NCBI GenBank assembly: GCA_000433415.1
Contig: FR890509.1
Coordinates: 2,763-9,150, forward strand
Source: Clostridium sp. CAG:448
GTDB lineage: Bacteria; Bacillota; Clostridia; Oscillospirales; CAG-272
DNA: 6,388 nt
Direction of reading: 5' to 3'
The notes beneath the pieces were generated by a model. It ran no database searches. It was not told the DNA's origin and saw nothing but the letters and a program-made list of their open reading frames with translations. This document shows positions 1 to 5,614 of the stretch, piece after piece; the stretch's first letter is position 1, and each line of letters starts with the position of its first letter. The translations under genes and the position numbers were made by a program.

Positions 1-236
1 GCACCGAGGATGACGGTCTTGTTGGCAAGAAGCAGCGACTGCGAGGTGATGGACATGGCGTAGGGGGTAATATCGTTTTGATAGGTGTAGCCGTAGCCCG
101 AAAGCACCGCGACCGCCGCCGACGGCGAATCGGGAGTGCCGGCTGTGCTTTCGGTTTCTTTGCCTGCGGATGCGCACGCGGGGAAAAGCAGTGCCGCGCT
201 CAGCAGAATGCAGGCAAGGCGATATGATTTTTTCAT
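1..236 (-). CDS. Exported protein or lipoprotein, N-terminal part only
   Basis: This is the first 78 codons of a gene that leaves the window at position 1; the next residue is Ala. The start is ATG at 236-234, with AGGAGG six to seven bases upstream. Residues 1-21 form a typical export signal: Lys at 2-3, a hydrophobic stretch to about 18, then FPAC with Cys21. FPAC is a weak lipobox because position -3 is Phe rather than Leu. Signal peptidase I cleavage after the following ASA is the alternative. Residues 25-45 are rich in Ser, Thr, Pro and Ala, as in a linker. The stretch near 60-78 (ITSQSLLLANKTVILG) could be the first strand of a D-Ala-D-Ala carboxypeptidase or serine hydrolase domain, but the catalytic SxxK lies outside the window, so this is only a guess. 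It is third in the leftward operon, 28 bases after mnmM. Export is fairly sure; function is unknown. Confidence 0.72.
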   Translation of the reverse strand, partial: MKKSYRLACILLSAALLFPACASAGKETESTAGTPDSPSAAVAVLSGYGYTYQNDITPYAMSITSQSLLLANKTVILG

Positions 237-264
237 GGAAATCCTCCTGTTTTGCGTTTTTATG

Positions 265-819
265 TTACGGTTTTGTCTCTACCATGATGAAATAGGGCGA
301 GGTCGGAGAGTTCAGAATGCGTACCTCGGTGGCACAGATTTTGTGCCGGCTGATGCCGGAAAGATATTCCGTAATCATTTTGCCCTCCGCGTCCCCCTCC
401 GCGTGCCCGGGGTAGACCGCAATGTTCAGAATCGCGTCCCGATCCAACAGCCCGATGGCTGCTTCGATCGCGGGCATGGTGGTTTCCCGCAGGGTGGTGA
501 TGGACTTGTCCCCGCCGGGCAGCCAACCCAGATTGAACATGCCCGCCTTGATGGGGGTATGTACATACTCCGCCACGCGGTGGTGCGAATCGTGAATCAG
601 CGTGTAGTTTTGCGGGCATCCCTCCTGCTCCAGAAGGGCGGCGGTGGATCTGACGGCGGCTTCCTGAATGTCAAAGGCGTAGACATGCCCGCGCTCACCC
701 ACCGTGCGGGAAAGAAACGCGGTGTCGTGCCCGTTGCCCATGGTAAAATCCACGGCGGTGTCTCCTGCGCCCAGATGGCGCAGAATAAAGGTCTTGTGCA
801 GATCAAGCAGATCGATCAT
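265..819 (-). CDS. mnmM: tRNA 5-aminomethyl-(2-thio)uridine methyltransferase MnmM (YtqB family)
   Basis: This is a 184-residue SAM-dependent methyltransferase of the YtqB family (Pfam rRNA_methylase, PF06962), close to full family length. Motif I is VDFTMGNGHDT at 23-33. The acidic residue that should contact SAM ribose is D50, in FDIQ. The family hallmark FNLGWLPGGDK is at 95-105, YPGHAEGDAE at 136-145, and an NSPTSPYFIMVE segment at 170-181. Bacillus subtilis YtqB was shown to be MnmM, which methylates nm5(s2)U34 to mnm5(s2)U34 in the wobble position of certain tRNAs, a step done by MnmC in enterobacteria. That role is transferred here by family. The enzyme should be cytosolic and depend on MnmE/MnmG upstream in the pathway. 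It starts 18 bases after the DUF6062 gene. Its ribosome binding site (AGAGGA, about 10 bases from ATG) is weaker than its neighbours', which fits a coupled middle gene. Older annotations call it a class I SAM methyltransferase or rRNA methylase. Confidence 0.9.
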   Translation of the reverse strand: MIDLLDLHKTFILRHLGAGDTAVDFTMGNGHDTAFLSRTVGERGHVYAFDIQEAAVRSTAALLEQEGCPQNYTLIHDSHHRVAEYVHTPIKAGMFNLGWLPGGDKSITTLRETTMPAIEAAIGLLDRDAILNIAVYPGHAEGDAEGKMITEYLSGISRHKICATEVRILNSPTSPYFIMVETKP

Positions 820-837
820 TTTTTTGTTATCCTCTTT

Positions 838-1560
838 TTACTTGTCCGAATTTTTCGGTGTGCCGTGCAGATCGGAGCGCAGAAAACGGATGGTGCGTTC
901 CACTGCGTCCTTGGAGTTGTACCACGGCTCCTCTTCGTACCGGTAGTCGAATTTTTTGCAGAACCAGTCAATATCCCCGCGCAGCGTGTCCAGATAGGTC
1001 TCCACCACCTTTGCGCAGGCGGCGGCAAATTCCGGCACTTTTTTCTTGGGCAGGCGCAGCTGTCCGTATTCCAGAAGCAGCCGGTAGTGCGGCAGGCAGA
1101 AATAGGGCTGCGCGTTCAGCTTTGCGGGAAAATCCGGGTCCTTGTCCCAAAGGTAGATGATATTTTCCGCCATGTGGGAAAAGTGAAAGGAAATCCGGTT
1201 GCAGACATAGCAGGACTCCTCCAGCCGGCTGATGCGCTTGCGCGGTCCGGAGCCGTCTGCGGCTTTGAGAAACCCGCCGTTGTGCAGCTCGTTTTTCAGC
1301 TCGTCCAGGTGGCTTTGCATGGTCAGCGCCATGCCCAGCCGGTTCTTGCGGACAAACATCATGTCGTAGTGCAGCCGGCAGAATCCTTCTTTGTTGGTGC
1401 GGATGCGCACGTCCGGCTCCATCATGGAGGCACCCAGAATCAGATCCAGCTCGTTTTCCTCCAGCCTGCGGTAGAGTGCGCAGAGCGGACACCCGCATGC
1501 GGGGCGGTCGCGGGAAGCTTCAAACGCTTCGTTGATCGGGATGGTGTAGTTCTGTTCCAT
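838..1560 (-). CDS. DUF6062 family protein with two CxxC...CxxH modules
   Basis: This 240-residue soluble protein is recognised as DUF6062, a family of unknown function common in Clostridia. Its striking feature is regular Cys/His spacing. Module 1 has C24-x2-C27, with an extra C22, then C61-x2-H64 in GFCRLHYD. Module 2 has C117-x2-C120, then C155-x2-H158 in YFCLPHYR. The inner spacings are 33 and 34 residues, so the protein looks like a tandem duplication of a four-ligand metal site, zinc or Fe-S. C182 and C201 are additional. The C-terminal third (about 175-235) is charged and probably helical. There is no signal peptide or membrane segment. The start is ATG at 1560-1558, with GGAGG eight bases upstream. 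It is first in the leftward operon ahead of mnmM, which hints at an RNA- or translation-related role, but that is inference. The family call is firm; metal binding is likely but unproven. Confidence 0.85.
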   Translation of the reverse strand: MEQNYTIPINEAFEASRDRPACGCPLCALYRRLEENELDLILGASMMEPDVRIRTNKEGFCRLHYDMMFVRKNRLGMALTMQSHLDELKNELHNGGFLKAADGSGPRKRISRLEESCYVCNRISFHFSHMAENIIYLWDKDPDFPAKLNAQPYFCLPHYRLLLEYGQLRLPKKKVPEFAAACAKVVETYLDTLRGDIDWFCKKFDYRYEEEPWYNSKDAVERTIRFLRSDLHGTPKNSDK

Positions 1561-1580
1561 GGAAAACCTCCGAAAATCCC

Positions 1581-1609
1581 TTGCAAAAGAAGGGGAGATG
1601 CTGTATACT
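1581..1609 (+). promoter_or_regulatory. Sigma-A-type promoter for the 167-residue protein gene
   Basis: TTGCAA (1581-1586), a 17-base spacer and TATACT (1604-1609) point right towards the gene at 1736. The predicted transcript start is near 1616, leaving a leader of about 120 bases. It overlaps the leftward promoter, so the two should compete for polymerase. Confidence 0.55.
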
Positions 1610-1611
1610 AT

Positions 1612-1640
1612 ATTATAACAAACGCCCTGCGGATTTGCAA
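1612..1640 (-). promoter_or_regulatory. Sigma-A-type promoter for the DUF6062-mnmM operon
   Basis: Read leftward, TTGCAA (1640-1635), a 17-base spacer and a perfect TATAAT (1617-1612) are present. TG one base ahead of the -10 box makes it an extended -10. The predicted start is near 1605, about 45 bases before the DUF6062 ATG. It is the better of the two promoters in this gap. Confidence 0.72.
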
Positions 1641-1677
1641 GAGCCTGCGCCCGTTTTTTCGTTCTTTTTTCAGGCTC
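1641..1677 (+). other. Leader inverted repeat with T-rich loop
   Basis: GAGCCTG (1641-1647) and CAGGCTC (1671-1677) are perfect inverted repeats separated by 23 bases. The loop holds two T-runs of six or more. The hairpin would form in the leader of the rightward transcript, about 45 bases ahead of the ribosome binding site at 1723-1727. The T-runs are inside the loop rather than after the stem, so it is not a standard terminator. It may be a leader structure or chance. Confidence 0.3.
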
Positions 1678-1735
1678 CTTTCTCTGCGGGAACGGAAAAA
1701 AAACAGGGCAGAGTCGGAAAAAGGAGGATGAGGGA

Positions 1736-2239
1736 ATGGAGCATACACAGAGCAGAAGGAAAACGGAGGAGGGGGTCGCATTGCTGGTGCGCCGCTACCC
1801 GGCGCTTGCCGCGCATATGCGGTATGATACCGACGCGCACGGAAATGCGTTCTGCGAGCTGACCTTGCCGAATACCCAAAACCCCGCCGAGCCGCTGACC
1901 GTGCAGGTGACGGAGGACGGCTGCCTTCTGTCCTTCGGCGCAGTGGAGGAAGTGACCGGAAATGCGCCCATCCCCGCAGAGCGGATGGCAGACGCCATGG
2001 CGGACATCCTTTCGGACCGGGTCGTCTTTCTGTCGGTTTATAAAAACGAGGACGCCATGCTTGCGCGCAAGGCGTCCCTGTGCCGCGTCTACCGTGCCGA
2101 TGACCCCGCCCTCGACGCGCTGACCGCCCGCCTGTCCGCCCCGCCGCGCTTCTTTGACCGCCTGTTTTCCCCGTACCGCGGTCTGGTTACCCTGACCACA
2201 TTTTCCGGCGCCGGAAACCGGGTATTTCACCGCAAATAA
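1736..2239 (+). CDS. Hypothetical 167-residue protein
   Basis: I do not recognise the family. The start is ATG at 1736, with GGAGG at 1723-1727. Another ATG at 1728 touches the Shine-Dalgarno sequence and is in a different frame, so it is not the start. The protein has no signal peptide or membrane span. Residues 9-30 look helical and basic. Residues 38-72 alternate polar and hydrophobic residues, with two short strands that include C40 and C63. Residues 80-118 contain a helix (AERMADAMADIL) and a strand (RVVFLSVY). The tail is basic, ending HRK. High GC at third positions matches the neighbouring operon, which supports a native coding gene. It is transcribed alone, away from the DUF6062 operon and from a shared promoter gap. 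A cytosolic role is likely; nothing further can be said. Confidence 0.75.
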   Translation: MEHTQSRRKTEEGVALLVRRYPALAAHMRYDTDAHGNAFCELTLPNTQNPAEPLTVQVTEDGCLLSFGAVEEVTGNAPIPAERMADAMADILSDRVVFLSVYKNEDAMLARKASLCRVYRADDPALDALTARLSAPPRFFDRLFSPYRGLVTLTTFSGAGNRVFHRK

Positions 2240-2324
2240 CGGAAGTGTTTTCTTCTTTTTTTGCAATGTTAAAACTGCCCAAAAAGGGGTGATAAGTTTG
2301 TGTATTATTTTTGAACGACAAGCC

Positions 2325-2354
2325 TTGACAAACCTCTTTTTTCCAGTGTAGAAT
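2325..2354 (+). promoter_or_regulatory. Strong sigma-A promoter for the lipoprotein gene
   Basis: A perfect TTGACA (2325-2330), an 18-base spacer and TAGAAT (2349-2354) lie 56 bases before the ATG at 2411. An AT-rich tract at about 2296-2313 could act as an UP element. The expected start is near 2361. Just downstream, GCGAA-A-TTCGC (2368-2378) is an odd-centred palindrome, and AAATTC/GAATTT (2371-2376 and 2381-2386) can form a small tetraloop hairpin in the leader. Either could be an operator or an mRNA stability element. Confidence 0.75.
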
Positions 2355-2410
2355 AGAAGTACCGGGAGCGAAATTCGCCGGAATTTTATTTGTAAAGCGG
2401 AGGAAATCCA

Positions 2411-3706
2411 ATGGGAAGAAGAAAGAGAATGGTTGCTGTTTGTTTACTGGCATTTAGCCTGTTGTCAACAGGATGCACTCCGCAGGCGGACAAGCCGGCT
2501 GATACCACTTCGTCCTTGACGGAAACTTCGACGGAAGAGGAAACACAGACGTCGGCAGAGGAACAAAAAGAAGAGAAGGAGGAGATTGTGTCGCTGTTCC
2601 AAAACCCCTATCTGCATCTGGCAAAATATCCCGAAAAGTGTCTGCGCCCCGCAGTGGCAGAGCGTATCAGCCAGGCGTTGCATGCGCTGCCGTCCACGGG
2701 CGGTTTGTGTATGCTGATGACCTATACTACATGGAATCCGGTGGAACGGGAGGCAATCTTTTCGCGGATCAAGGAACACCCGGAGGAGGCGGAGACGCTG
2801 TTTGCCAATCAGCGCACTTTTGCCGAGCAACTGAGTGAGATTGCGCTGTCGTGTGTTACCAAGTCGGAGGAATTACGCAAAGAGGTACGGGAGTGCACAG
2901 AAACTGTCAAGGTGAAAGCCGACGAATTGGAGGTCGTATGGAAAGAGGCGCGCGAGGAGGGGAAGACCGAATTTGTGGTGTCCGGAGATCAGCAGGTGCA
3001 GACCTTTGAAGAGGCGTTTCGTCAGTTATTGGGCGAAATTCGGTCGAATACGCAGAACATGATCGATCTTATCGTGCGTGACGATTGGGGCGTTTCTCTC
3101 GGTACGTTCGGAAAGTATATACGGAGTGACCACGCTTCGAGCGATCCGTATTATCTGCGTTGCGTGGGCGCCGGACTCTTTTATTCTTACAGTGTACGGG
3201 TCAGTGCCCCTGCTACCGGCACGCCCGGAGTTCTGTTTTTTACATTGGATGACCTTGAACGGGTAGAAGAAGGCGCTATTCCGGAGTGGTACGGTGCACA
3301 TTGGAATGCGGATATCCCTAATTGCGACGTGACTGCGTATGGGGAGGCTAACGGTTACGGATTCCTCGTTGTACATAACAGAGAGACGGAATCGGACGGT
3401 TGGGTCTGGTTTGCACGGGGTGGAGCCCTCATAAGCGTAAGAGATTATCTGTATTTTTCCAAAGAAGATGCCGTAAAGGTGGAGTTCCTTGAGGAAGACC
3501 ATGAGAATTATCTGTGGCGGTTCCGTATCACACCGATAGCCGAAGGAACTAATCTGTCAGGACCGGTTGAATTCTGCATTTCCTATCTCAGTGACAGCGT
3601 CTGCGACGAAAACGGCAGTTATCTCCCCGCTCCGTTGGGTCCTGGGCATGGCGGAATGTTCCTCGTGCGGCAGAAACTGTACGGAGACCAGGCGATGTAT
3701 CATTAG
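2411..3706 (+). CDS. Secreted lipoprotein of unknown function
   Basis: This 431-residue protein starts at ATG 2411, with GGAGG (2399-2403) seven bases upstream. Residues 1-22 are a lipoprotein signal: Arg/Lys at 3-6, a hydrophobic core at 8-18, and STGC with acylated C22. The mature protein should sit on the outer face of the membrane. Residues 23-58 form a Thr/Ser/Glu/Lys-rich spacer typical of wall-spanning linkers. Residues 75-225 look helical, with charged heptad-like stretches around 135-185 that may be a coiled coil. Residues 245-425 are rich in aromatic and beta-type segments (YYLRCVGAGLFYSYSV, WVWFARGGALISV), suggesting a beta domain. Eight Cys besides C22 are in the mature part (77, 100, 148, 162, 251, 305, 389, 398). 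No family or catalytic motif was recognised. It is monocistronic, with its own promoter and terminator, and by eye less GC-rich than its neighbours, which may reflect acquisition. It could be a binding or sensor lipoprotein. Confidence 0.85.
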   Translation: MGRRKRMVAVCLLAFSLLSTGCTPQADKPADTTSSLTETSTEEETQTSAEEQKEEKEEIVSLFQNPYLHLAKYPEKCLRPAVAERISQALHALPSTGGLCMLMTYTTWNPVEREAIFSRIKEHPEEAETLFANQRTFAEQLSEIALSCVTKSEELRKEVRECTETVKVKADELEVVWKEAREEGKTEFVVSGDQQVQTFEEAFRQLLGEIRSNTQNMIDLIVRDDWGVSLGTFGKYIRSDHASSDPYYLRCVGAGLFYSYSVRVSAPATGTPGVLFFTLDDLERVEEGAIPEWYGAHWNADIPNCDVTAYGEANGYGFLVVHNRETESDGWVWFARGGALISVRDYLYFSKEDAVKVEFLEEDHENYLWRFRITPIAEGTNLSGPVEFCISYLSDSVCDENGSYLPAPLGPGHGGMFLVRQKLYGDQAMYH

Positions 3707-3749
3707 TTGGGGTAGAGAAAACCGATAAAACCGCAAGAACCCATTAAGA

Positions 3750-3813
3750 GAAAGCGTCACGAAGCGTAGCGGAGTGGCGCTTTCCCTATGCGTCGGCGCG
3801 TAAAAAACGCATA
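3750..3813 (+). repeat. Two tandem stem-loops after the lipoprotein gene
   Basis: The first has an 11-base stem, 3750-3760 with 3774-3784, with one G-U pair and a 13-base loop. The second has a perfect 7-base stem, TATGCGT (3787-3793) with ACGCATA (3807-3813), also with a 13-base loop. They lie between the lipoprotein stop and the terminator. The ACGCATA arm could instead pair with TATGCG at about 3863-3868. They may protect the mRNA 3' end or be a dispersed repeat of the genome. Confidence 0.55.
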
Positions 3814-3814
3814 C

Positions 3815-3855
3815 AAAAAGGGATCGCACCTTCCATGGTTTGCGACCCTTTTTTT
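3815..3855. terminator. Bidirectional rho-independent terminator
   Basis: AAAAAGGGATCGCA (3815-3828) pairs with TGCGACCCTTTTT (3841-3853), with one bulged A. Extra CC/GG pairing is possible near the loop. A T-run at 3849-3855 follows for rightward transcripts, and the A-run at 3815-3819 gives a T-run for leftward ones. It sits between the convergent lipoprotein and membrane-protein genes and should serve both. The stop of the leftward gene is at 3878. Confidence 0.88.
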
Positions 3856-3877
3856 GTACGTTTATGCGGTTATGCGC

Positions 3878-4441
3878 TTATACTTCATCTGCGAATTCAT
3901 CGTATTTGCTCTCGTCAATAGGGGAATCGCTGTCCTCCATCCGGAACGGGTGACAGACGTCCGGGCTTTGTGCGCGGATCATCTGATAGGCAAATACCAA
4001 TACCAACGGGACGGCGGCACGCAAAAGCCAGGTGATGCTGTAGGTCAGCGCCGGCAACTGTTCCGTGATCTTTCCCGGTTCCAGTTTCTCCACGATCTCT
4101 GCCCAGACCGTTTTTTTCTGATGATTGATCATCAGAATCGCGCCGACGTATGAGCAGACCGTACTGCCCGCAGTGATCCATGCCTTGATATGATGCGTCC
4201 GCGCCGAAAACGTTTTGCGGTAGATCAGTGAATTGGCAATGCAAAGCGTGCATGCAGGGAGAAAGTACGCGAGATTTTCAAGGATCCATGCCCACGTTTT
4301 TTTTCGGTCTTCCCGCCAGGCGTCCATTTTCGGCACCGCCTTGGTGATGAACAGATGCAATTCAAAAAGCAGGATGCCGGTCAGTACCGCTGTCATCAGA
4401 ACAACCAGAACTACCTGTGTCCATTTGATTTTTTCCTTCAC
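3878..4441 (-). CDS. Small membrane protein, four predicted helices, unknown function
   Basis: This 187-residue protein starts with GTG (4441-4439), preceded by AGGAGGG six bases upstream, which decides the start. Four hydrophobic segments are visible at about 8-33, 51-73, 87-106 and 131-153. The loop at 34-50 is charged (MDAWREDRKK) and that at 107-130 is polar. The C-terminal tail (168-187) is strongly acidic (MEDSDSPIDESKYDEFADEV) and probably cytosolic. Cys residues 64, 67 and 96 lie within or near the helices. No family was recognised and there are no catalytic motifs. It has its own promoter, lies 75 bases downstream of the LysR gene on the same strand, and ends at the shared terminator. 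It may receive some read-through from the LysR gene, since no terminator is seen in the gap. A small integral membrane protein is a safe call; its role is not known. Confidence 0.82.
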   Translation of the reverse strand: MKEKIKWTQVVLVVLMTAVLTGILLFELHLFITKAVPKMDAWREDRKKTWAWILENLAYFLPACTLCIANSLIYRKTFSARTHHIKAWITAGSTVCSYVGAILMINHQKKTVWAEIVEKLEPGKITEQLPALTYSITWLLRAAVPLVLVFAYQMIRAQSPDVCHPFRMEDSDSPIDESKYDEFADEV

Positions 4442-4460
4442 TTCTATCCCTCCTCTGCCT

Positions 4461-4487
4461 GTACGCCATCATTATAGCACAGCGTAC
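4461..4487. promoter_or_regulatory. Inverted repeat around the -10 box, candidate operator
   Basis: GTACGC (4461-4466) and GCGTAC (4482-4487) are perfect inverted repeats separated by 15 bases. Their centres are 21 bases apart, two helical turns, so a dimer could contact both on one DNA face. The TATAAT of the membrane-protein promoter (4471-4476) is almost exactly at the centre, where a bound protein would block transcription. Confidence 0.45.
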
Positions 4488-4499
4488 CGGATTTGTCCA
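4471..4499 (-). promoter_or_regulatory. Promoter of the four-helix membrane protein gene
   Basis: Read leftward, TGGACA (4499-4494), a 17-base spacer and a perfect TATAAT (4476-4471) are present. TG one base ahead of the -10 box makes it an extended -10. The predicted start is near 4465, leaving a leader of about 24 bases. It shows the gene can be expressed apart from the LysR gene. Confidence 0.75.
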
Positions 4500-4516
4500 T
4501 ACCTTTTTTCGATTTT

Positions 4517-5452
4517 CTACTGTACCTGCGGCACAAATATCTCGCGCCTGACGCGGCAGAGCTCGGAAATGAACGCCCGGTCCAGCTCGGTCAGCCGGTA
4601 ATCCTTGCGGTAAATCATCATGTCCTTGTAGATCCGCCGGTTTTCCCCGCAGACGCGCTGTACCAGACCGTACCGTGCAAGCAGATCGGGCGGCACCGGG
4701 GAAACCCACATAAAGGTGCGCGGGTTGGCGCACAGAAGGTCAAACTGACTGCCGCGTTCAAACACGCAGATGCGGCGGCTGACGGACGGAAGCTCTTCCT
4801 TTCGGATCTCGGTCAGCGGCAGAGAGGGCACATACGGGTCCGCGTGCGCAATCTCCGTCAGATCGTGCAGATCGGCAAACGTGATCTGCTCCTTGCCGGC
4901 AAGCGGGCTGTCGGCATGCATCAGGAGCACGTAGTGAAATTCGGCAATCAGCTCGCTGATCAGTCCCTTTTCCTCAAACATGTCCTTGTAATAGCGGTCG
5001 TAACTCTCCGCATACCGCACGATGCCGAGCTTGTAGTCTGCCTCCAGGATATTCCGGATGGTTCGCATGGCGTTGGTTTCCTTGTAGTAAATCTCTGCGG
5101 ATTCCGCTTCGGAAATGCGTGCGGAAAAGGCGGAGAATGCGGCGGAAATATAGCTTGCGCGGGGGACGGAAACGGAAAAGTGCTGTTTGTGTGCGTTGCC
5201 CTTCAAAAACAGGTGCTCCATGGCGTCCACCTGCCGGAGGATGGTTCTGGCATAGTTCAGAAAAATCTCGCCGTCCGGTGTTACCTTCATACCGCGCGGA
5301 GAACGCTCAAAGATGGAAACGCCCAGCGAGGATTCCAAATCCTTGATACAGCGGCTCAGATTCGCCTGGTCAATATACAGGCGTTCCGCCGCCCGGTTGA
5401 CGGATCCCACCGCAGCCACCTCAACGGCGTATTTCAGATACAGAAGATTCAT
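4517..5452 (-). CDS. LysR-type transcriptional regulator
   Basis: This is a 311-residue protein of normal LysR family length. The N-terminal winged helix-turn-helix spans about 1-62. The family pattern is clear: NRAAERLYIDQANLSRCIKDLE at about 19-40, then LGVSIFERSPRGMKVTPDGE. A linker helix follows at about 63-85. Residues 91-300 form the effector-binding domain of two alpha/beta subdomains (start at FSVSVP, with LGIVRY near 137 and FHYVLLMHADSPLAG near 170). The effector cannot be read from sequence. The start ATG (5452-5450) has GGAGGG about seven bases upstream. It is divergent from the ACT-UPF0210 pair, the usual arrangement for a LysR regulator and its targets, so control of that pair and of itself is a reasonable inference. 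Cys35 lies in the recognition helix region, which is unusual but not alarming. Confidence 0.95.
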   Translation of the reverse strand: MNLLYLKYAVEVAAVGSVNRAAERLYIDQANLSRCIKDLESSLGVSIFERSPRGMKVTPDGEIFLNYARTILRQVDAMEHLFLKGNAHKQHFSVSVPRASYISAAFSAFSARISEAESAEIYYKETNAMRTIRNILEADYKLGIVRYAESYDRYYKDMFEEKGLISELIAEFHYVLLMHADSPLAGKEQITFADLHDLTEIAHADPYVPSLPLTEIRKEELPSVSRRICVFERGSQFDLLCANPRTFMWVSPVPPDLLARYGLVQRVCGENRRIYKDMMIYRKDYRLTELDRAFISELCRVRREIFVPQVQ

Positions 5453-5483
5453 ATGCTCCCTCCGCGTGTGTCTTTATGGCATT

Positions 5484-5512
5484 AGTATAACACAGAATGC
5501 GGCAGAAGTCTA
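5484..5512 (-). promoter_or_regulatory. Promoter of the LysR regulator gene
   Basis: Read leftward, TAGACT (5512-5507), a 17-base spacer and TATACT (5489-5484) are present. TG one base ahead of the -10 makes it an extended -10. The predicted start is near 5477, giving a leader of about 25 bases. The -35 box is only four of six matches, consistent with a modest promoter. One TCTRTAG copy covers the -35, which would suit autoregulation. Confidence 0.6.
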
Positions 5513-5594
5513 TAGCCGGACCCGGTTTTTTCTCTTTTTTTTTAAAATGCCCTTGTCAGGCGTGCCGATCTGTAGTATAATGGAGTATCTGTAG
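5509..5594 (+). repeat. Three copies of TCTRTAG in the LysR/ACT gap
   Basis: TCTATAG is at 5509-5515 and TCTGTAG at 5569-5575 and 5588-5594. The last two extend to an 8-base ATCTGTAG, lie 19 bases apart, and flank the -10 box of the ACT-UPF0210 promoter. The first overlaps the LysR -35 box. They are candidate half-sites for the LysR protein, though they do not match the standard T-N11-A dyad well. Confidence 0.35.
5553..5581 (+). promoter_or_regulatory. Promoter of the ACT-UPF0210 operon
   Basis: TTGTCA (5553-5558), a 17-base spacer and a perfect TATAAT (5576-5581) face right. The start is expected near 5588, about 27 bases ahead of the ATG at 5615. A T-run at 5533-5543 just upstream could help polymerase binding. 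Such a near-consensus promoter needs no activator, so any control by the LysR protein may be repression or fine tuning. Confidence 0.78.
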
Positions 5595-5614
5595 AAAGAC
5601 CGGAGGGAAAAAGA

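Noticed and set aside
136..1731. A 531-codon open frame on the + strand
   Set aside because: It lies opposite three well-supported leftward genes and runs through their promoter gap. Its composition is what the reverse of GC-rich genes gives, and it has no recognisable domain or start signal.
2272..2299. Possible terminator after the 167-residue protein: AAACT/AGTTT with an inner CCC/GGG
   Set aside because: The stem is short with an internal loop and no clean T-run follows directly. I see no convincing terminator in 2240-2324.
3707..3877. Small gene or RNA gene between the convergent genes
   Set aside because: The region is explained by hairpins and a terminator, with no ribosome site plus start and no promoter seen.
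4493..5485. A 330-codon open frame on the + strand
   Set aside because: It is antisense to the clear LysR gene, with no ribosome site or family match. It is a shadow of strong codon bias.
5467..5494. TGTGT/ACACA and TTAT/ATAA inverted repeats near the LysR start, considered as a LysR box
   Set aside because: The two pairs have different centres and neither fits T-N11-A; too weak to call.
5556..5568. A T-N11-A match over the ACT promoter -35 region
   Set aside because: The spacing fits, but the dyad is poor: only three of six inner and outer pairs agree. Such matches are frequent by chance.
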